Positions 25,396-34,533 are shown, counted from the first letter of the stretch. The stretch is DNA of 64,000 nucleotides from Jiangellales bacterium (GCA_030447955.1 JAUJNY010000003.1:1-64000), one strand, 5' to 3'. A program made the numbers and translations. The notes: generated by a model not told the origin, from the letters alone.

Positions 25396-27202
25396 GAGAT
25401 ACGCGTTGCCCGTGCGCGCCACCTCAACGAGCCGGCTGCCCGCGACTGGGCTGCGGGCCGGCGGAACTGGCTGGGTTTCGTCCGCCGCTGATCCCGAACT
25501 GCATCTGACCGACTCGGGCAGGCCGGCCAGCGGGCATTCCGGCGGATACGGCAGCCACACCCTCACGAGCCGAGATCCTGGGCCGGTCGGGGAGATCGTC
25601 GGGTCGCGCCAAGCGCTGAGCCATGCCCGGTGCGCCTACCCGACGATCTACCCAACCCCCGCGCCGAGGGCTCATCGGGCGAGTCGGTGAGAGTCGGCGA
25701 AACCGTTGTGGACAAAGGATTCCGGGGCACTGGTGTTGTCGGTGCCGGCCGCTACGGTCGGGTCATGTCCAGCAGCCTGGCGCAGCGGCCGACGCATCCG
25801 ATGGTGGACGCGCTCGCTGCCGCGGGGGCGCTGCTGGATGATGCGCTGGACGGCAACGCGTGGTCCCCTCTCCGATGACGACCTGGCCGACCTGCTGGTC
25901 GCGCAGGCCGAGATCGAGGCGAAGGCGGCCGCTGTCGGGCTGCAGCTGACCCGGGAGGCCGACGCCCGCGACCTCGGCGTGCGCCACGGCGCCACCTCCA
26001 CGCCCGGGTGGCTGCGGGAACGGCTGCGGCTGCGCCCGGCAGACGCCAAACGCCGGGTGCAGCTTTGTGCCGCGCTCGACGGTGAGCTCACCGCGACCGG
26101 GGCCGCCTTACGCAGCGGCGCGATCTCCATCGACGCGGCGACGGTCATCCACCGGGCCGTCACCGACCTTCCGGTCGACTCGCCGGCGCGCGGACAGGCC
26201 GAGGCCTTCCTGCTCGAGCAGGCCGCCGTGCACGGCCCGGACGGCCTAGCCCGACTCGGCACCCACCTGCTGCACGTGGTCGACCCGGAACGACTGGAGC
26301 AGCTCGAGGAAAGGGCCCGCGCCACCCGCGAACTGTGGGTCAGCGACCGCCCCGACGGCACCAGCACCCTGCGCCTGCGCGCCGAGAGCGAAGCGGTGGC
26401 CACCCTGCTCAGTGCCCTCGATCCCCTCGCCGCCCCCGCGCCAGCCGCCGACGACACCCCCGACCTACGCAGCCCCACCCGGCGCCGCGCCGACGCGCTG
26501 ATCGAACTCGCCTCCCGCTGGCTCGACGCCGGACAAGCCCCCACCGCCCGCGCCGCCCGACCACACCTGAGCATCACCGCCGACCTCGCCACCCTGCTCG
26601 CCCTGCCCGGAGCACCCGCCGCAGCGACAACCTGGGGTGGCCCGCTCAGCGGTCAAACCCTGCGCCGCATCGCCTGCGACGCCGGCGTCACCCGAGTACT
26701 GCTCGACCCAGCCGGTGTCCCCCTCGACGTCGGCCGCGAACACCGCATCGTCACCCCCGGCATCTGGACCGCCCTCGTCGCCCGCGACGTCGGCTGCGCC
26801 TTCCCCGGCTGCACCCGACCAGCGGAATGGTGCATCGCCCACCACCGCATCCACTGGGCAGACGGCGGCGAAACCTCCCTACCCAACCTGCTGCTCCTCT
26901 GCGCAGCCCACCACGCCACCGTCCACCACCACGGCTGGGACGTCATCCTCTCCCACGACGGCCGACCACAGTTCATCCCCCCACCATGGATCGACCCCCG
27001 AACAAACACCACGACGCAACACCTACTGGGACACCGTCCGCCCCAAACATAACCGCGCGCCCGATCCACGGCCGCGTGCTGTCCGGCGGGCGCCCGATCC
27101 GGCGTCCGATCCGGCGGGCGCCGCCCATCCGACGGCCGCCCATCCGGCGCATTGCGGCCGTACGCGGCGCCGGGAGACACCCGGGACTCCGGGCGCCTCC
27201 CC
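25396..27202 (+). repeat. 13E12-type repeat block, copy 1 (partner 51908-53654)
   Basis: A near-identical block of about 1.8 kb holding a DUF222-HNH gene and flanks. It begins with 96 bases that encode the C-terminus of a secreted protein (RARHLNEPAARDWAAGRRNW, stop at 25491), the full gene of which is present only beside the other copy. It ends at CTCCGGGCGCCTCCCC. Relative to the partner it carries about 60 extra bases near 27085-27150, made of short GATCCGGCG-type repeats. Confidence 0.9.
25765..27052 (+). pseudogene. DUF222-HNH endonuclease (13E12 family), frameshifted copy 1
   Basis: The DUF222 region (LADLLVAQAEIEAKAAAVGL, LGVRHGATSTPGWLRERL) is followed by a C-terminal HNH nuclease: FPGCTRPAEWCIAHHRIHWA and LPNLLLLCAAHH contain the two zinc Cys pairs and catalytic His. 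The natural start ATG 25765 (MSSSLAQRPTHPMVDALAAA) runs into a stop after NAWSPLR because of a one-base shift near 25866. Translation in the main frame could begin only at ATG 25838 or GTG 25706. 13E12 proteins are repeat-borne genes known from mycobacteria; their role is unknown. Confidence 0.85.
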
Positions 27203-27243
27203 AAATGGAGGTCGGCCAGCACCGACCAGTGGCACGCGGTCAC

Positions 27244-27999
27244 TCAGCGGCGGACGGCCACGAGCCGGCGGATCGGCACCGGGATCCGCAGCGGCGTCCG
27301 CCCGGCCAGCCACCGCGCCGCCGCACGCTCGCGCTCGGGTGCCACGCCGGGGAGGTACAGCGCCTGGACGAGCTCGCTCGCCTCGGCGGGCGTACGCACG
27401 TCGCACCAGAACGGACGCCGCTCGTCCGATGTCACCGCCAGGCCGACCCGCTCGGCTGCGGCGACGAGGCCGCCCATGTTCGAGCCCCCAGGGTAACCCG
27501 GGCGGGTCCCCAGCCGGCGAACCAGACCGATCAGCGTGGGCAGCGAGCGGGCCGGGATGGGCCGGTCAGAGGCGAGCGTCGCGACGAGCGCCCCACCGGG
27601 GCGCAGCACCCGCGCCACCTCACCCAGTGCGGCGCCCGGCTCGGGCACGACCATGAGCGCCATGGATGCGACGACGGCGTCGACGCCCCCGTCGCCCAGC
27701 GGCAGCGCCGAAACGTTGGCCACCGCTACGGGTCCGCGCCCGAGGTCGCGGGCACTGGCCAGCTCGGCCGCGGAGATGTCGACACCCAGCCAGCGCACCC
27801 CGCGTGCGGACAGCGGCGGTTGCAGCGGGGCGCTCCCGCAGGCGAGGTCGAGCACGACCTGGGCGGCGCGGGGCAGCGCGGCGAGCAGCCATCCGTACGG
27901 CGTGCCCCCCGGTCCGACGCTGCGCGACAGCACCCGTTCGGTGATCCCGGGCCGCTCGGCGTGGAAGCGGTGCACGTACGGCTCCCAGTCCGCGCTCAC
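27244..27999 (-). CDS. Class I SAM-dependent methyltransferase
   Basis: A 251-aa methyltransferase with motif I LDLACGSAPLQPPL (about 50-60), acidic LGVDISAAEL and the post-I ALPLGDGGVDAVVASMALM. EVARVLRPGGALVAT is the usual Methyltransf_11 motif. GTG 27999 overlaps the stop of the rhodanese gene (GTGA), so it is the last gene of the DtxR-rhodanese-methyltransferase operon. The substrate is unknown; small-molecule rather than RNA methylation fits the fold. Confidence 0.85.
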   Translation of the reverse strand: MSADWEPYVHRFHAERPGITERVLSRSVGPGGTPYGWLLAALPRAAQVVLDLACGSAPLQPPLSARGVRWLGVDISAAELASARDLGRGPVAVANVSALPLGDGGVDAVVASMALMVVPEPGAALGEVARVLRPGGALVATLASDRPIPARSLPTLIGLVRRLGTRPGYPGGSNMGGLVAAAERVGLAVTSDERRPFWCDVRTPAEASELVQALYLPGVAPERERAAARWLAGRTPLRIPVPIRRLVAVRR

Positions 28000-28361
28000 C
28001 TCGGCTCGTCTGCCCCACTCAGCAGCGGCAGCCCGGCTTGCGCCCAGTCCAGCAGCCCCCCAGCGAGGTTGACCGCGTCTCTGCCCTGGCCGCGCAGCCA
28101 CGCGGCGGCCAGCGCGGAGCGGTGCCCCGACCGGCACACCACGACGACGGCGGTGGGTGGTGTCGGGATCTCCGCGACGCGCTCGGGCACCTGGTCCAGC
28201 GGCACGTGCAGCGCCCCGGGGGCGTGGCCGGCGTCCCACTCCGCGGGTTCGCGGACGTCCACCAGCACCGCACCGTGCTCCGCGACCAGGCGGGCGGCCT
28301 GCACGGGTCCGACCTCCGGTGCGCCCGGCACGCTCCCCGCCTGGCGGTCCGACGCTGTCAC
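27996..28361 (-). CDS. Rhodanese-domain protein
   Basis: A 121-aa single rhodanese domain. The active-site loop is CRSGHRS, with the catalytic Cys, preceded by VLVDVREPAEWDAGHAPGAL, a standard GlpE/PspE-type opening. Such proteins pass sulfane sulfur to acceptors. It overlaps both neighbours by four bases in the order regulator, rhodanese, methyltransferase. A link to metal or redox sulfur handling under the DtxR-type regulator is inferred from coupling. Confidence 0.9.
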   Translation of the reverse strand: MTASDRQAGSVPGAPEVGPVQAARLVAEHGAVLVDVREPAEWDAGHAPGALHVPLDQVPERVAEIPTPPTAVVVVCRSGHRSALAAAWLRGQGRDAVNLAGGLLDWAQAGLPLLSGADEPR

Positions 28362-29047
28362 AGCGGCTGGACGAACACGTGGGTGCAGGCCTCCGCGCCG
28401 AGCTCGACCGTCTCACCCCCGGATCCCACGAGCAGTCCCTCCGGGGCCGGCGAGACCTCGACGACCCGGCCGGGCTGGACACCGGCGCGGCGCAGCGCCG
28501 ACATGAGCGACTCGTCGGTCTGCAGCGGCTCGGAGAGCCGACGGACGAGCACCTGCGCGCCCTCGTCACCCGGGCTCACCTGGTCGAGCGCGACCACGCC
28601 GTGGCGGAACTGCTCGGCGGAGGTCTGCGACCCGAGCTCCTCCAGCCCGGGGATCGGCGTGCCGTACGGCGACTCCGTCGGGTCGTGCAGGATGGTGAGC
28701 AGCCGACGCTCCACGGTTTCCGACATCACGTGCTCCCAGCGGCACGCTTCGGCGTGGACGAGCTCCCACTCCAGGCCGATGACGTCCGCCAGCAGCCGTT
28801 CGGCGAGGCGGTGCTTGCGCATGACACGCGTGGCGAGGGTGCGGCCCTGGTCGGTGAGCTCGAGGTGGCGGTCCCCCTGCACGGTGAGCAGCCCGTCCCG
28901 CTCCATCCGGGCCACCGTCTGGCTGACCGTCGGGCCGGACTGGTGCAGGCGCTCGGCGATGCGGGCCCGCAGCGGCACGATGCCTTCCTCCTCCAGCTCA
29001 TAGACCGTGCGGAGGTACATCTCCGTGGTGTCGATCAGGTGACTCAC
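28358..29047 (-). CDS. DtxR/IdeR-family metal-dependent regulator
   Basis: A 229-aa regulator starting at GTG 29047. The winged HTH (IDTTEMYLRTVYELEEEG, then RIAERLHQSGPTVSQTVARM) is that of DtxR. The dimerisation/metal domain has HRLAERLLADVIGLEW, CRWEHVMSE and the C-terminal SH3-like FeoA part (about 150-225). Metal ligands include the Cys/Glu of ACRWEH. It would sense Fe(II) or Mn(II). It heads an operon with rhodanese and methyltransferase genes. No DtxR box was identified by eye in the short region to the photolyase gene. Confidence 0.88.
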   Translation of the reverse strand: MSHLIDTTEMYLRTVYELEEEGIVPLRARIAERLHQSGPTVSQTVARMERDGLLTVQGDRHLELTDQGRTLATRVMRKHRLAERLLADVIGLEWELVHAEACRWEHVMSETVERRLLTILHDPTESPYGTPIPGLEELGSQTSAEQFRHGVVALDQVSPGDEGAQVLVRRLSEPLQTDESLMSALRRAGVQPGRVVEVSPAPEGLLVGSGGETVELGAEACTHVFVQPL

Positions 29048-29136
29048 GCGCGCTCGCTTCCCGCTGCCGCGGCCGGCTCCGAGCCGCCATTGTCGCCGAA
29101 GTGCGCGCCGGCGGAAGCTGACCTAGCGTCGACCGG

Positions 29137-30441
29137 ATGCCGAGCAGCGTTCTGTGGTTGCCGCGCGACGGGGACGTGCTGGCGCTCTACGTGCTCGACC
29201 CCGCCCTGTGGGGTCCCGCCGGTGGCCCTCGGCGCAGCTACCTCCTGCGCAGCCTGCAAGCTATGGACGCCTCCACCGGCGGGCACCTCCACCTGCGTCG
29301 CGGCGACCCTGTCGAGCAGGTGGTACGCGCTGCCGCGGAGGTCTCCGCCGCGGCGGTCCACGTTGCGGCGGACTTCGGGCCGTACGGGCGCCGCCGCGAC
29401 GCCGCCGTCGAGCGGGCGCTCGCCGCGCGCGACATCGCGCTGGTGCGGACCGGCTCGCCGTACGCGGTGTCGCCCGGGCGGGTCAGCAAGTCCGACGGCG
29501 AGCCGTACTCCGTCTACACGCCGTTCTACCGGGCCTGGCGGGAGCACGGGTGGCGGGCGCCAGCGGCCGACTCCGGCGAGCTGCGCTGGACGCGGGCAGC
29601 CGGGGCCCAGCGGCTCCCGGCCGAGCCTGCGCCGCCAGGCCTCGCGTTGCCACCGTCCGGCGAGGAGGCCGCGCAGCGCCGCTGGGCGGCCTTTCGCGAC
29701 TCTGGGCTCGCCGAGTACGCCGACACCCGCAACCGTCCCGACCTCGACGGCACGTCCCAGCTCTCCCACCACCTCAAGTGGGGCGAGATCCACCCGCGGA
29801 CGCTGCTCGCCGACCTGACGACCCGGCGGGGAAAAGGCGTGGAGACCTACCGCAAGGAGCTGGCGTGGCGGGAGTTCTACGCCGACGTGCTCTTCCGCCG
29901 TCCCGACAGCGCCCGCGAGCACTTCCGTCCCGACTTCGCGGCGATGCGCTACGACGACGCCGACGACCGCTTGGCGGCGTGGCGGGAGGGGCGGACGGGA
30001 TACCCGTTCGTCGACGCGGGAATGCGCCAACTACGTACGGAGGGCTGGATGCACAACCGACTGCGCATGGTGGTCGCGAGCTTCCTCGTCAAGGACCTGC
30101 ACGTCGGATGGCGGCACGGCTCGCGCCACTTCCTGCGCTGGCTGCGTGACGGTGACCTGGCCTCCAACAACCACGGCTGGCAGTGGGTGGCCGGTTCGGG
30201 CACAGACGCGGCGCCGTACTACCGCGTCTTCAACCCCGTCACTCAGGGCCTGCGGTTCGACCCCGCGGGCGAGTACGTCCGCCGGCACGTGGCGGAGCTG
30301 CGCCACCTCCCCGGCGCGGCAGCTCACGAGCCGTGGGAGCACCCCGACGGGTACGCCCATGGCTACCCGCGCCGGGTGGTCGACCACGGGGTCGAGCGCG
30401 TCGAGGCGCTGGCGCGTTACGCGGAGCTCCGCGAGGCCTGA
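29137..30441 (+). CDS. phrB: Deoxyribodipyrimidine photolyase with shortened N-terminus
   Basis: A 434-aa CPD photolyase that would split UV-made pyrimidine dimers using blue light and FAD. The FAD-binding half is complete: LAWREFYADVLFRRP, GYPFVDAGMRQLRTEGWMHN, LRMVVASFLVKDLHVGWR and DLASNNHGWQWVAGSGTDAA. The N-terminus, however, jumps from MPSSVLW to DVLALYVLDPALW; about 16 residues carrying the usual RRDLRLxDxxAL element are missing. This removes part of the antenna-domain strand and helix. ATG 29137 is the only sensible start. Activity is uncertain. The DtxR operon is divergent. Confidence 0.85.
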   Translation: MPSSVLWLPRDGDVLALYVLDPALWGPAGGPRRSYLLRSLQAMDASTGGHLHLRRGDPVEQVVRAAAEVSAAAVHVAADFGPYGRRRDAAVERALAARDIALVRTGSPYAVSPGRVSKSDGEPYSVYTPFYRAWREHGWRAPAADSGELRWTRAAGAQRLPAEPAPPGLALPPSGEEAAQRRWAAFRDSGLAEYADTRNRPDLDGTSQLSHHLKWGEIHPRTLLADLTTRRGKGVETYRKELAWREFYADVLFRRPDSAREHFRPDFAAMRYDDADDRLAAWREGRTGYPFVDAGMRQLRTEGWMHNRLRMVVASFLVKDLHVGWRHGSRHFLRWLRDGDLASNNHGWQWVAGSGTDAAPYYRVFNPVTQGLRFDPAGEYVRRHVAELRHLPGAAAHEPWEHPDGYAHGYPRRVVDHGVERVEALARYAELREA

Positions 30442-30520
30442 GTGCTGGGCACCGCTGGACGCCTCACCAACTGCGCGCTGGCAGACTTCGCGGCGTGACT
30501 GCGGCGCCGACGAGGGCAAT

Positions 30521-31186
30521 GTGAGCCGCGACGGCATCGAGCGCCCCGGGGCGCAGGAGTGGGTCCCGTCGGGGGGCGGCCTCGACTCCCTGCGTACGGC
30601 CGCCCGCGACTGCCGGGGCTGCGAGCTGTACGGCCCGGCGACGCAGACCGTGTTCTCCAAGGGCAGCGAGCTGGCCCGCGTCCTGCTCGTCGGAGAGCAG
30701 CCCGGTGACCAGGAGGACCGCCGCGGTGAGCCCTTCGTCGGTCCGGCCGGCCGGCTGCTCCACCAGGCGCTCGGCGAGGCGGGCATCGACCCGCAGGACT
30801 GTTACGTCACCAACGCGGTCAAGCACTTCCGCTTCACCCCGACACCGAAGCGCCGGCTCCACCGAACGCCCGACGTGATCCACGTCGAGGCGTGCCGGCC
30901 GTGGCTGTCCGCGGAGATGGCACTGCTCGACCCCGAGGTCACCGTCTGCCTGGGAGCCACTGCCACTCGGGCCGTGCTCGGACCCTCCGCCCGGGTGCTG
31001 CGCGACCGCGGGCAGCTGTTTCCCCGGGAGGCCCCACCCGGGGAACCTGCCATGCGCCGGGCAGCCTGGACCACGGTTACGGTCCACCCCTCCGCGGTGC
31101 TGCGCGCCGACGACCGCGACACCGCCCAGGCCGCCTTCGTCGCGGACCTGCGCGTCGTCGCCGCGGCGCTCGCTCCGGCCGGGTGA
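30521..31186 (+). CDS. udgX: UdgX-family uracil-DNA binding/glycosylase protein
   Basis: A 221-aa family-4-related uracil-DNA glycosylase. The motif-A loop is LLVGEQPGDQED. The UdgX-specific loop RRLHRTPDVIHVEACRPWL carries the His that forms the covalent link with the abasic site in UdgX. The C-terminal motif is VTVHPSAVLR. Iron-sulfur cysteines are visible (CRGCELY near residue 27, CYVTNA, CRPW). GTG 30521 has GAGGG just before it. It sits next to the photolyase, so two DNA-damage genes are neighbours, though 80 bases and a different start separate them. Confidence 0.88.
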   Translation: MSRDGIERPGAQEWVPSGGGLDSLRTAARDCRGCELYGPATQTVFSKGSELARVLLVGEQPGDQEDRRGEPFVGPAGRLLHQALGEAGIDPQDCYVTNAVKHFRFTPTPKRRLHRTPDVIHVEACRPWLSAEMALLDPEVTVCLGATATRAVLGPSARVLRDRGQLFPREAPPGEPAMRRAAWTTVTVHPSAVLRADDRDTAQAAFVADLRVVAAALAPAG

Positions 31187-31209
31187 GACCACGACACGGT
31201 GAGCACGCC

Positions 31210-31920
31210 ATGACCCTGCTGGTCCCGTCGCGCTATCGAGGACCGGACGGGTCAGGCAACGGCGGGTTCACCGCCGGGCTGGTGGCTGAGCGGGTCGGCG
31301 CAGGCGTGGGTAGGCCCGGCGCCCTGGTGACCCTGCGCTCGCCACCGCCGCTGAACACCCCCCTGGCGGTGCACGCCGACGGCGAGGGAGCCGTACGGGT
31401 GTGGCACGGGCCGGCTCTTGTCGCCGAGGGGATGCGCTCGGCGATCGAGGTCGAGGCGGTGCCTGCGGTCTCGTACGAGCAGGCGCGCGAGGTCGAGCGC
31501 AGCTACCCGGGGTTCGGCTCGCACCCGTTCCCGCGCTGCTTCACCTGCGGACCAGAGCGCACCCCCGGCGACGGGCTGCGCATCTTCCCCGGGCGCACCG
31601 GTCCGGGAAGCACTGCGGCCGGCTGGACGCCCGACGCCTCGGTCGCCGACTCGACCGGCGAGGTGGCTGCCGCGGTGGTGTGGGCAGCCCTGGACTGCCC
31701 CGGCGGGTGGACTGCCGAGCTCGCCGGTCGCCCGCTGGTGTTGGGCCGGATGGCCGCCCGGCTCGTCGCCCTCCCCCAGGTGGGCGAGCACTGCGTGGTC
31801 GTGGGCCGTCGGCTCGGCGTGGAGGGCCGCAAGACGTTCACCGCGACGACCGCGTACGGCGCCGACGGGCGGGAGCTCGGCCGGGCGAGCGCCACCTGGC
31901 TCACCCAGCGCGCCGACTGA
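31210..31920 (+). CDS. Thioesterase-like (hotdog-fold) protein
   Basis: A 236-aa protein with an opening GNGGFTAGLVAERV and, in the C-terminal half, DCPGGWTAELAG and GRKTFTATTAYGADGRELG, which look like a double hotdog acyl-CoA thioesterase-type protein. The central FPRCFTCGPERTPGDGLRIF resembles a conserved Cys-containing region in actinobacterial homologues. The substrate is unknown. ATG 31210 lies 24 bases after the udgX stop, so a shared transcript is likely. Confidence 0.65.
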   Translation: MTLLVPSRYRGPDGSGNGGFTAGLVAERVGAGVGRPGALVTLRSPPPLNTPLAVHADGEGAVRVWHGPALVAEGMRSAIEVEAVPAVSYEQAREVERSYPGFGSHPFPRCFTCGPERTPGDGLRIFPGRTGPGSTAAGWTPDASVADSTGEVAAAVVWAALDCPGGWTAELAGRPLVLGRMAARLVALPQVGEHCVVVGRRLGVEGRKTFTATTAYGADGRELGRASATWLTQRAD

Positions 31921-32440
31921 CCGGCCGCCAGCAGCCCACCAGCCCGGGCAGCCCGCCCGCCCCCCAGCCAGCCAGCCCGCAAGCCCGCCAGCCCGCCAGC
32001 CAGCCAGCCAGCCCGCCGTCCGCGGTCGGGGAACGCAGGTTGAATCGGCTGGCTGACCGCTCACGGCGATCATGGGCCCCGGTGGAGTGGGGACCAGCTC
32101 GGGCACGAACCCCCCCAGGCGGCGAGTCGCGCCAACGGCGTTGCCGAGAGCGCCGAGTACGCCTACGGTCTGCGGTACACGGGAGAGGAGGTGGTCCAAC
32201 GCATGCATAGCCATAGGACTCGTGAGGTGGCTGTCCGCTAGCCGCCGGAGCACTCCGGACCTGGCTGACCAGGACCGGCCGCGCCGCGGCCGGCGAAGTT
32301 CAGGCAGTCACCCGACCCGCGGGCCCCGGGCCTCGTCCACCCGGGCCTTCCCATCACCGGGAAGCGAAACGCCCGCGGGTCGACACGTTCCCGCCCTAAC
32401 GCACCTGTGCACGGGGCAGCCGCCCGCCGCCCATGACGAA
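31921..32440. other. Gene-free stretch with low-complexity CAGCC/CCAGC repeats
   Basis: From 31926 to about 32022 the sequence is a degenerate repeat of CCAGC, CAGCCCGC and CCAGCCAG units. The rest, to 32440, contains no gene I can support. Open frames there are composition artefacts or antisense to the thioesterase-like gene. Confidence 0.6.
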
Positions 32441-32572
32441 GGCGCTCAGGGGCCAAGCTGCTCAGGGCCAAGCCGCTCAGGGGCCAAGCCGCTCAGGGGC
32501 CAAGCCGCTCAGGGGCCAAGCCGCTCAGGGCCAAGCCGCTCAGGGGCCAAGCCGCTCAGGGGCCAAGCCGCT
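32441..32572 (-). repeat. 16-bp tandem repeat made from the pdxH terminus
   Basis: About eight copies of a 15-16 base unit. Read on the minus strand, the unit is GAGCGGCTTGGCCCCT and encodes ERLGP followed by TGA. The genuine end of pdxH (VVERLGP and stop at 32556-32558) is the first full unit. Some copies have lost one G on the plus strand (GGG for GGGG). Confidence 0.9.
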
Positions 32573-33275
32573 CGACGACCCAGGGACCCGTCGGTCCCTC
32601 CTCGCGGCGATAGCGCAGCCGGTCGTGCAATCGGCCCACCCGTCCGTGCCAGAACTCGACGGTGTTGGGGACCACCCGGTAGCCGCCCCACGACTCCGGC
32701 AGCGGCACCTGCGCCTGCTCGGGGAAGCGCGTACGCGCCTCGGTCCACCGCCGCTCCAGCCACTCCCGCGACTCCACGACCCGGGACTGTGGGCTGGCCC
32801 AGGCGCCGAGCCGCGACTCGTACGGCCGGCTGTGCCAGTAGGCCTCGCTCTCGGCACGGTCGACCCGCTCAGCCGCACCGCAAACGACCACCTGGCGCAG
32901 CATCGCGAACCACGGGAACACCAGGCTGGCGACCGGGTTGGCGTCCAGCTCGCTTCCCTTGCGGGAGAGGTAACTGGTGTAGAAGGCGAAGCCGCGCTGG
33001 TCGACACCCTTGAGCAGCACGGTCCGGGCGCTGGGACGTCCAGCGGGGGTGGCCGTGGCGAGCACCATCGCGTTCGGCTCCGGCAAGCCGTACGCGCGCG
33101 CGGCGGCGAACCAGGAGCGGAACTGGGTGATCGGGTCGGCGGCGAGGTCGGCCTCGTCGAGTCCGCCACCGTCGTAGGCCTCCCGCATCCCGGCGGGGTC
33201 CACCGCCTCCTCGCCCGGCGCCACGGGAGGCAGCGTCGCACCCCGCCGTACGCGCCCAACGGTGGGGGTAGGCAT
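32556..33275 (-). CDS. pdxH: Pyridoxamine 5'-phosphate oxidase
   Basis: A 239-aa FMN enzyme that oxidises pyridoxamine or pyridoxine phosphate to PLP. Characteristic parts are PNAMVLATATPAGRPSARTV and FYTSYLSRKGSELDANP, then LVFPWFAMLRQVVVCGAAER and the C-terminal GGYRVVPNTVEFWHGRVGRL with DRLRYRR. ATG 33275 is used; an internal ATG before REAYDGG is another option. The C-terminus is VVERLGP; the last codons and stop have been amplified into a tandem repeat downstream. It is divergent from citrate synthase. Confidence 0.93.
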   Translation of the reverse strand: MPTPTVGRVRRGATLPPVAPGEEAVDPAGMREAYDGGGLDEADLAADPITQFRSWFAAARAYGLPEPNAMVLATATPAGRPSARTVLLKGVDQRGFAFYTSYLSRKGSELDANPVASLVFPWFAMLRQVVVCGAAERVDRAESEAYWHSRPYESRLGAWASPQSRVVESREWLERRWTEARTRFPEQAQVPLPESWGGYRVVPNTVEFWHGRVGRLHDRLRYRREEGPTGPWVVERLGP

Positions 33276-33377
33276 GATGAGACGCCCGCATCCGGACGTG
33301 GCCATCGCGCACCGGACAGGGTCGTACGGCCGGATAGGGCGCCGCAACCGGACAGGCAACCCCGTGAGGGAGTAGGC

Positions 33378-34499
33378 ATGAGTGAGGCCGGCGATCAGCC
33401 GGACGTCAAGGAAGGTCTCGAGGGCGTCCTCGCGTTCGCCACCGAGATCGCCGAACCCGACAAGGAGGGCAGCGCGCTTCGTTACCGGGGAGTCGACATC
33501 GACGAGCTGGTCGGACGCGTGCCCTTCGAGAACGTGTGGGGCCTGCTCGTCGATGCGGCGTACCAGCCGGGGCTCGCGCCCGCCGAGCCGTTCCCCCTCC
33601 CGGTGCACTCGGGCGAGGTCCGGGTCGACGTGCAGAGCGCGCTGGCGATGCTCGCCCCAGCCTGGGGCTTTCGTCCGCTGCTCGACGTGGACGCCGCGCA
33701 GGCTCGCACCGACCTCGCCCGCGCCTCGGTGATGGCGCTGTCGTTCGTCGCCCAGTCGGCCCGCGGCGCGGGCCTGCCGATGGTGCCGCAGGGCGACATC
33801 GACCGGGCGGCGACGATCGTCGAGCGCTTCATGACCCAGTGGAGGGGCGACCCCGACCCCAGCCACGTGCAGGCGGTCGACGCCTACTTCACCTCCGCCG
33901 CCGAGCACGGCATGAACGCGTCCACGTTCACCGCGCGGGTCGTCGCCTCCACCGGAGCGGACGTGGCTGCCTGCCTGTCCGCGGCCATCGGGGCGATGAG
34001 CGGACCTTTGCACGGTGGAGCGCCGTCCCGTGTGCTCACGATGATTGACGAGATCGAGCGCACCGCCGACGCCGAGGCGTACGTCAAGGGCGTGCTGGAC
34101 CGCGGGGAGCGGCTCATGGGCTTCGGCCACCGGGTTTACCGCGCCGAGGATCCCCGGGCACGCACCCTGCGGCGGGTGGCCCGGGAGCTGGGCGCGCCCC
34201 GCTACGAGGTGGCTGAGGCGTTCGAGAAGGCGGCGCTCGCCGAGCTCACCGAGCGGCACCCCGAGCGCGTGCTGGCGACCAACGTGGAGTTCTGGGCGGC
34301 GATCGTGCTCGACTACGCGGCGGTGCCGGCGCACATGTTCACCGCGATGTTCACCTGCGCACGTACGGCCGGGTGGAGCGCGCACATCCTCGAGCAGAAG
34401 CGGACCGGCCGGCTTATCCGTCCCTCCGCGGCCTACGTCGGACCCGCCCAACGGCGCCCGGAGGAGGTCGACGGCTGGGACGCCCACTGGGCGCGCTGA
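33378..34499 (+). CDS. citA: Citrate synthase 2
   Basis: A 373-aa citrate synthase that condenses acetyl-CoA and oxaloacetate. The catalytic histidines are in GPLHGGAPSRVL and MGFGHRVYRAEDPRA; the catalytic Asp region is NVEFWAAIVLDYAAVP. The length matches the short citrate/2-methylcitrate synthase group of actinobacteria (citrate synthase 2). ATG 33378 is preceded by GAGGGAGTAGGC. It is divergent from pdxH with 102 bases between, and a palindrome follows the gene. Confidence 0.93.
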   Translation: MSEAGDQPDVKEGLEGVLAFATEIAEPDKEGSALRYRGVDIDELVGRVPFENVWGLLVDAAYQPGLAPAEPFPLPVHSGEVRVDVQSALAMLAPAWGFRPLLDVDAAQARTDLARASVMALSFVAQSARGAGLPMVPQGDIDRAATIVERFMTQWRGDPDPSHVQAVDAYFTSAAEHGMNASTFTARVVASTGADVAACLSAAIGAMSGPLHGGAPSRVLTMIDEIERTADAEAYVKGVLDRGERLMGFGHRVYRAEDPRARTLRRVARELGAPRYEVAEAFEKAALAELTERHPERVLATNVEFWAAIVLDYAAVPAHMFTAMFTCARTAGWSAHILEQKRTGRLIRPSAAYVGPAQRRPEEVDGWDAHWAR

Positions 34500-34533
34500 G
34501 CCGGGCCATCTGACCCGCGGAGCCCCAGCCCCA

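Noticed and set aside
31252-32253. 333-codon minus-strand frame beginning before 32253
   Set aside because: Mostly antisense to the thioesterase-like gene and the low-complexity CCAGC region; no family resemblance.
32441-32572. Possible CRISPR-like array
   Set aside because: Units are contiguous 15-16 base repeats with no spacers and no cas genes nearby.
32433-33377. In-frame upstream extension of citrate synthase to 688 codons
   Set aside because: It runs antisense through pdxH and the tandem repeat; ATG 33378 with a good ribosome binding site and family length is the real start.
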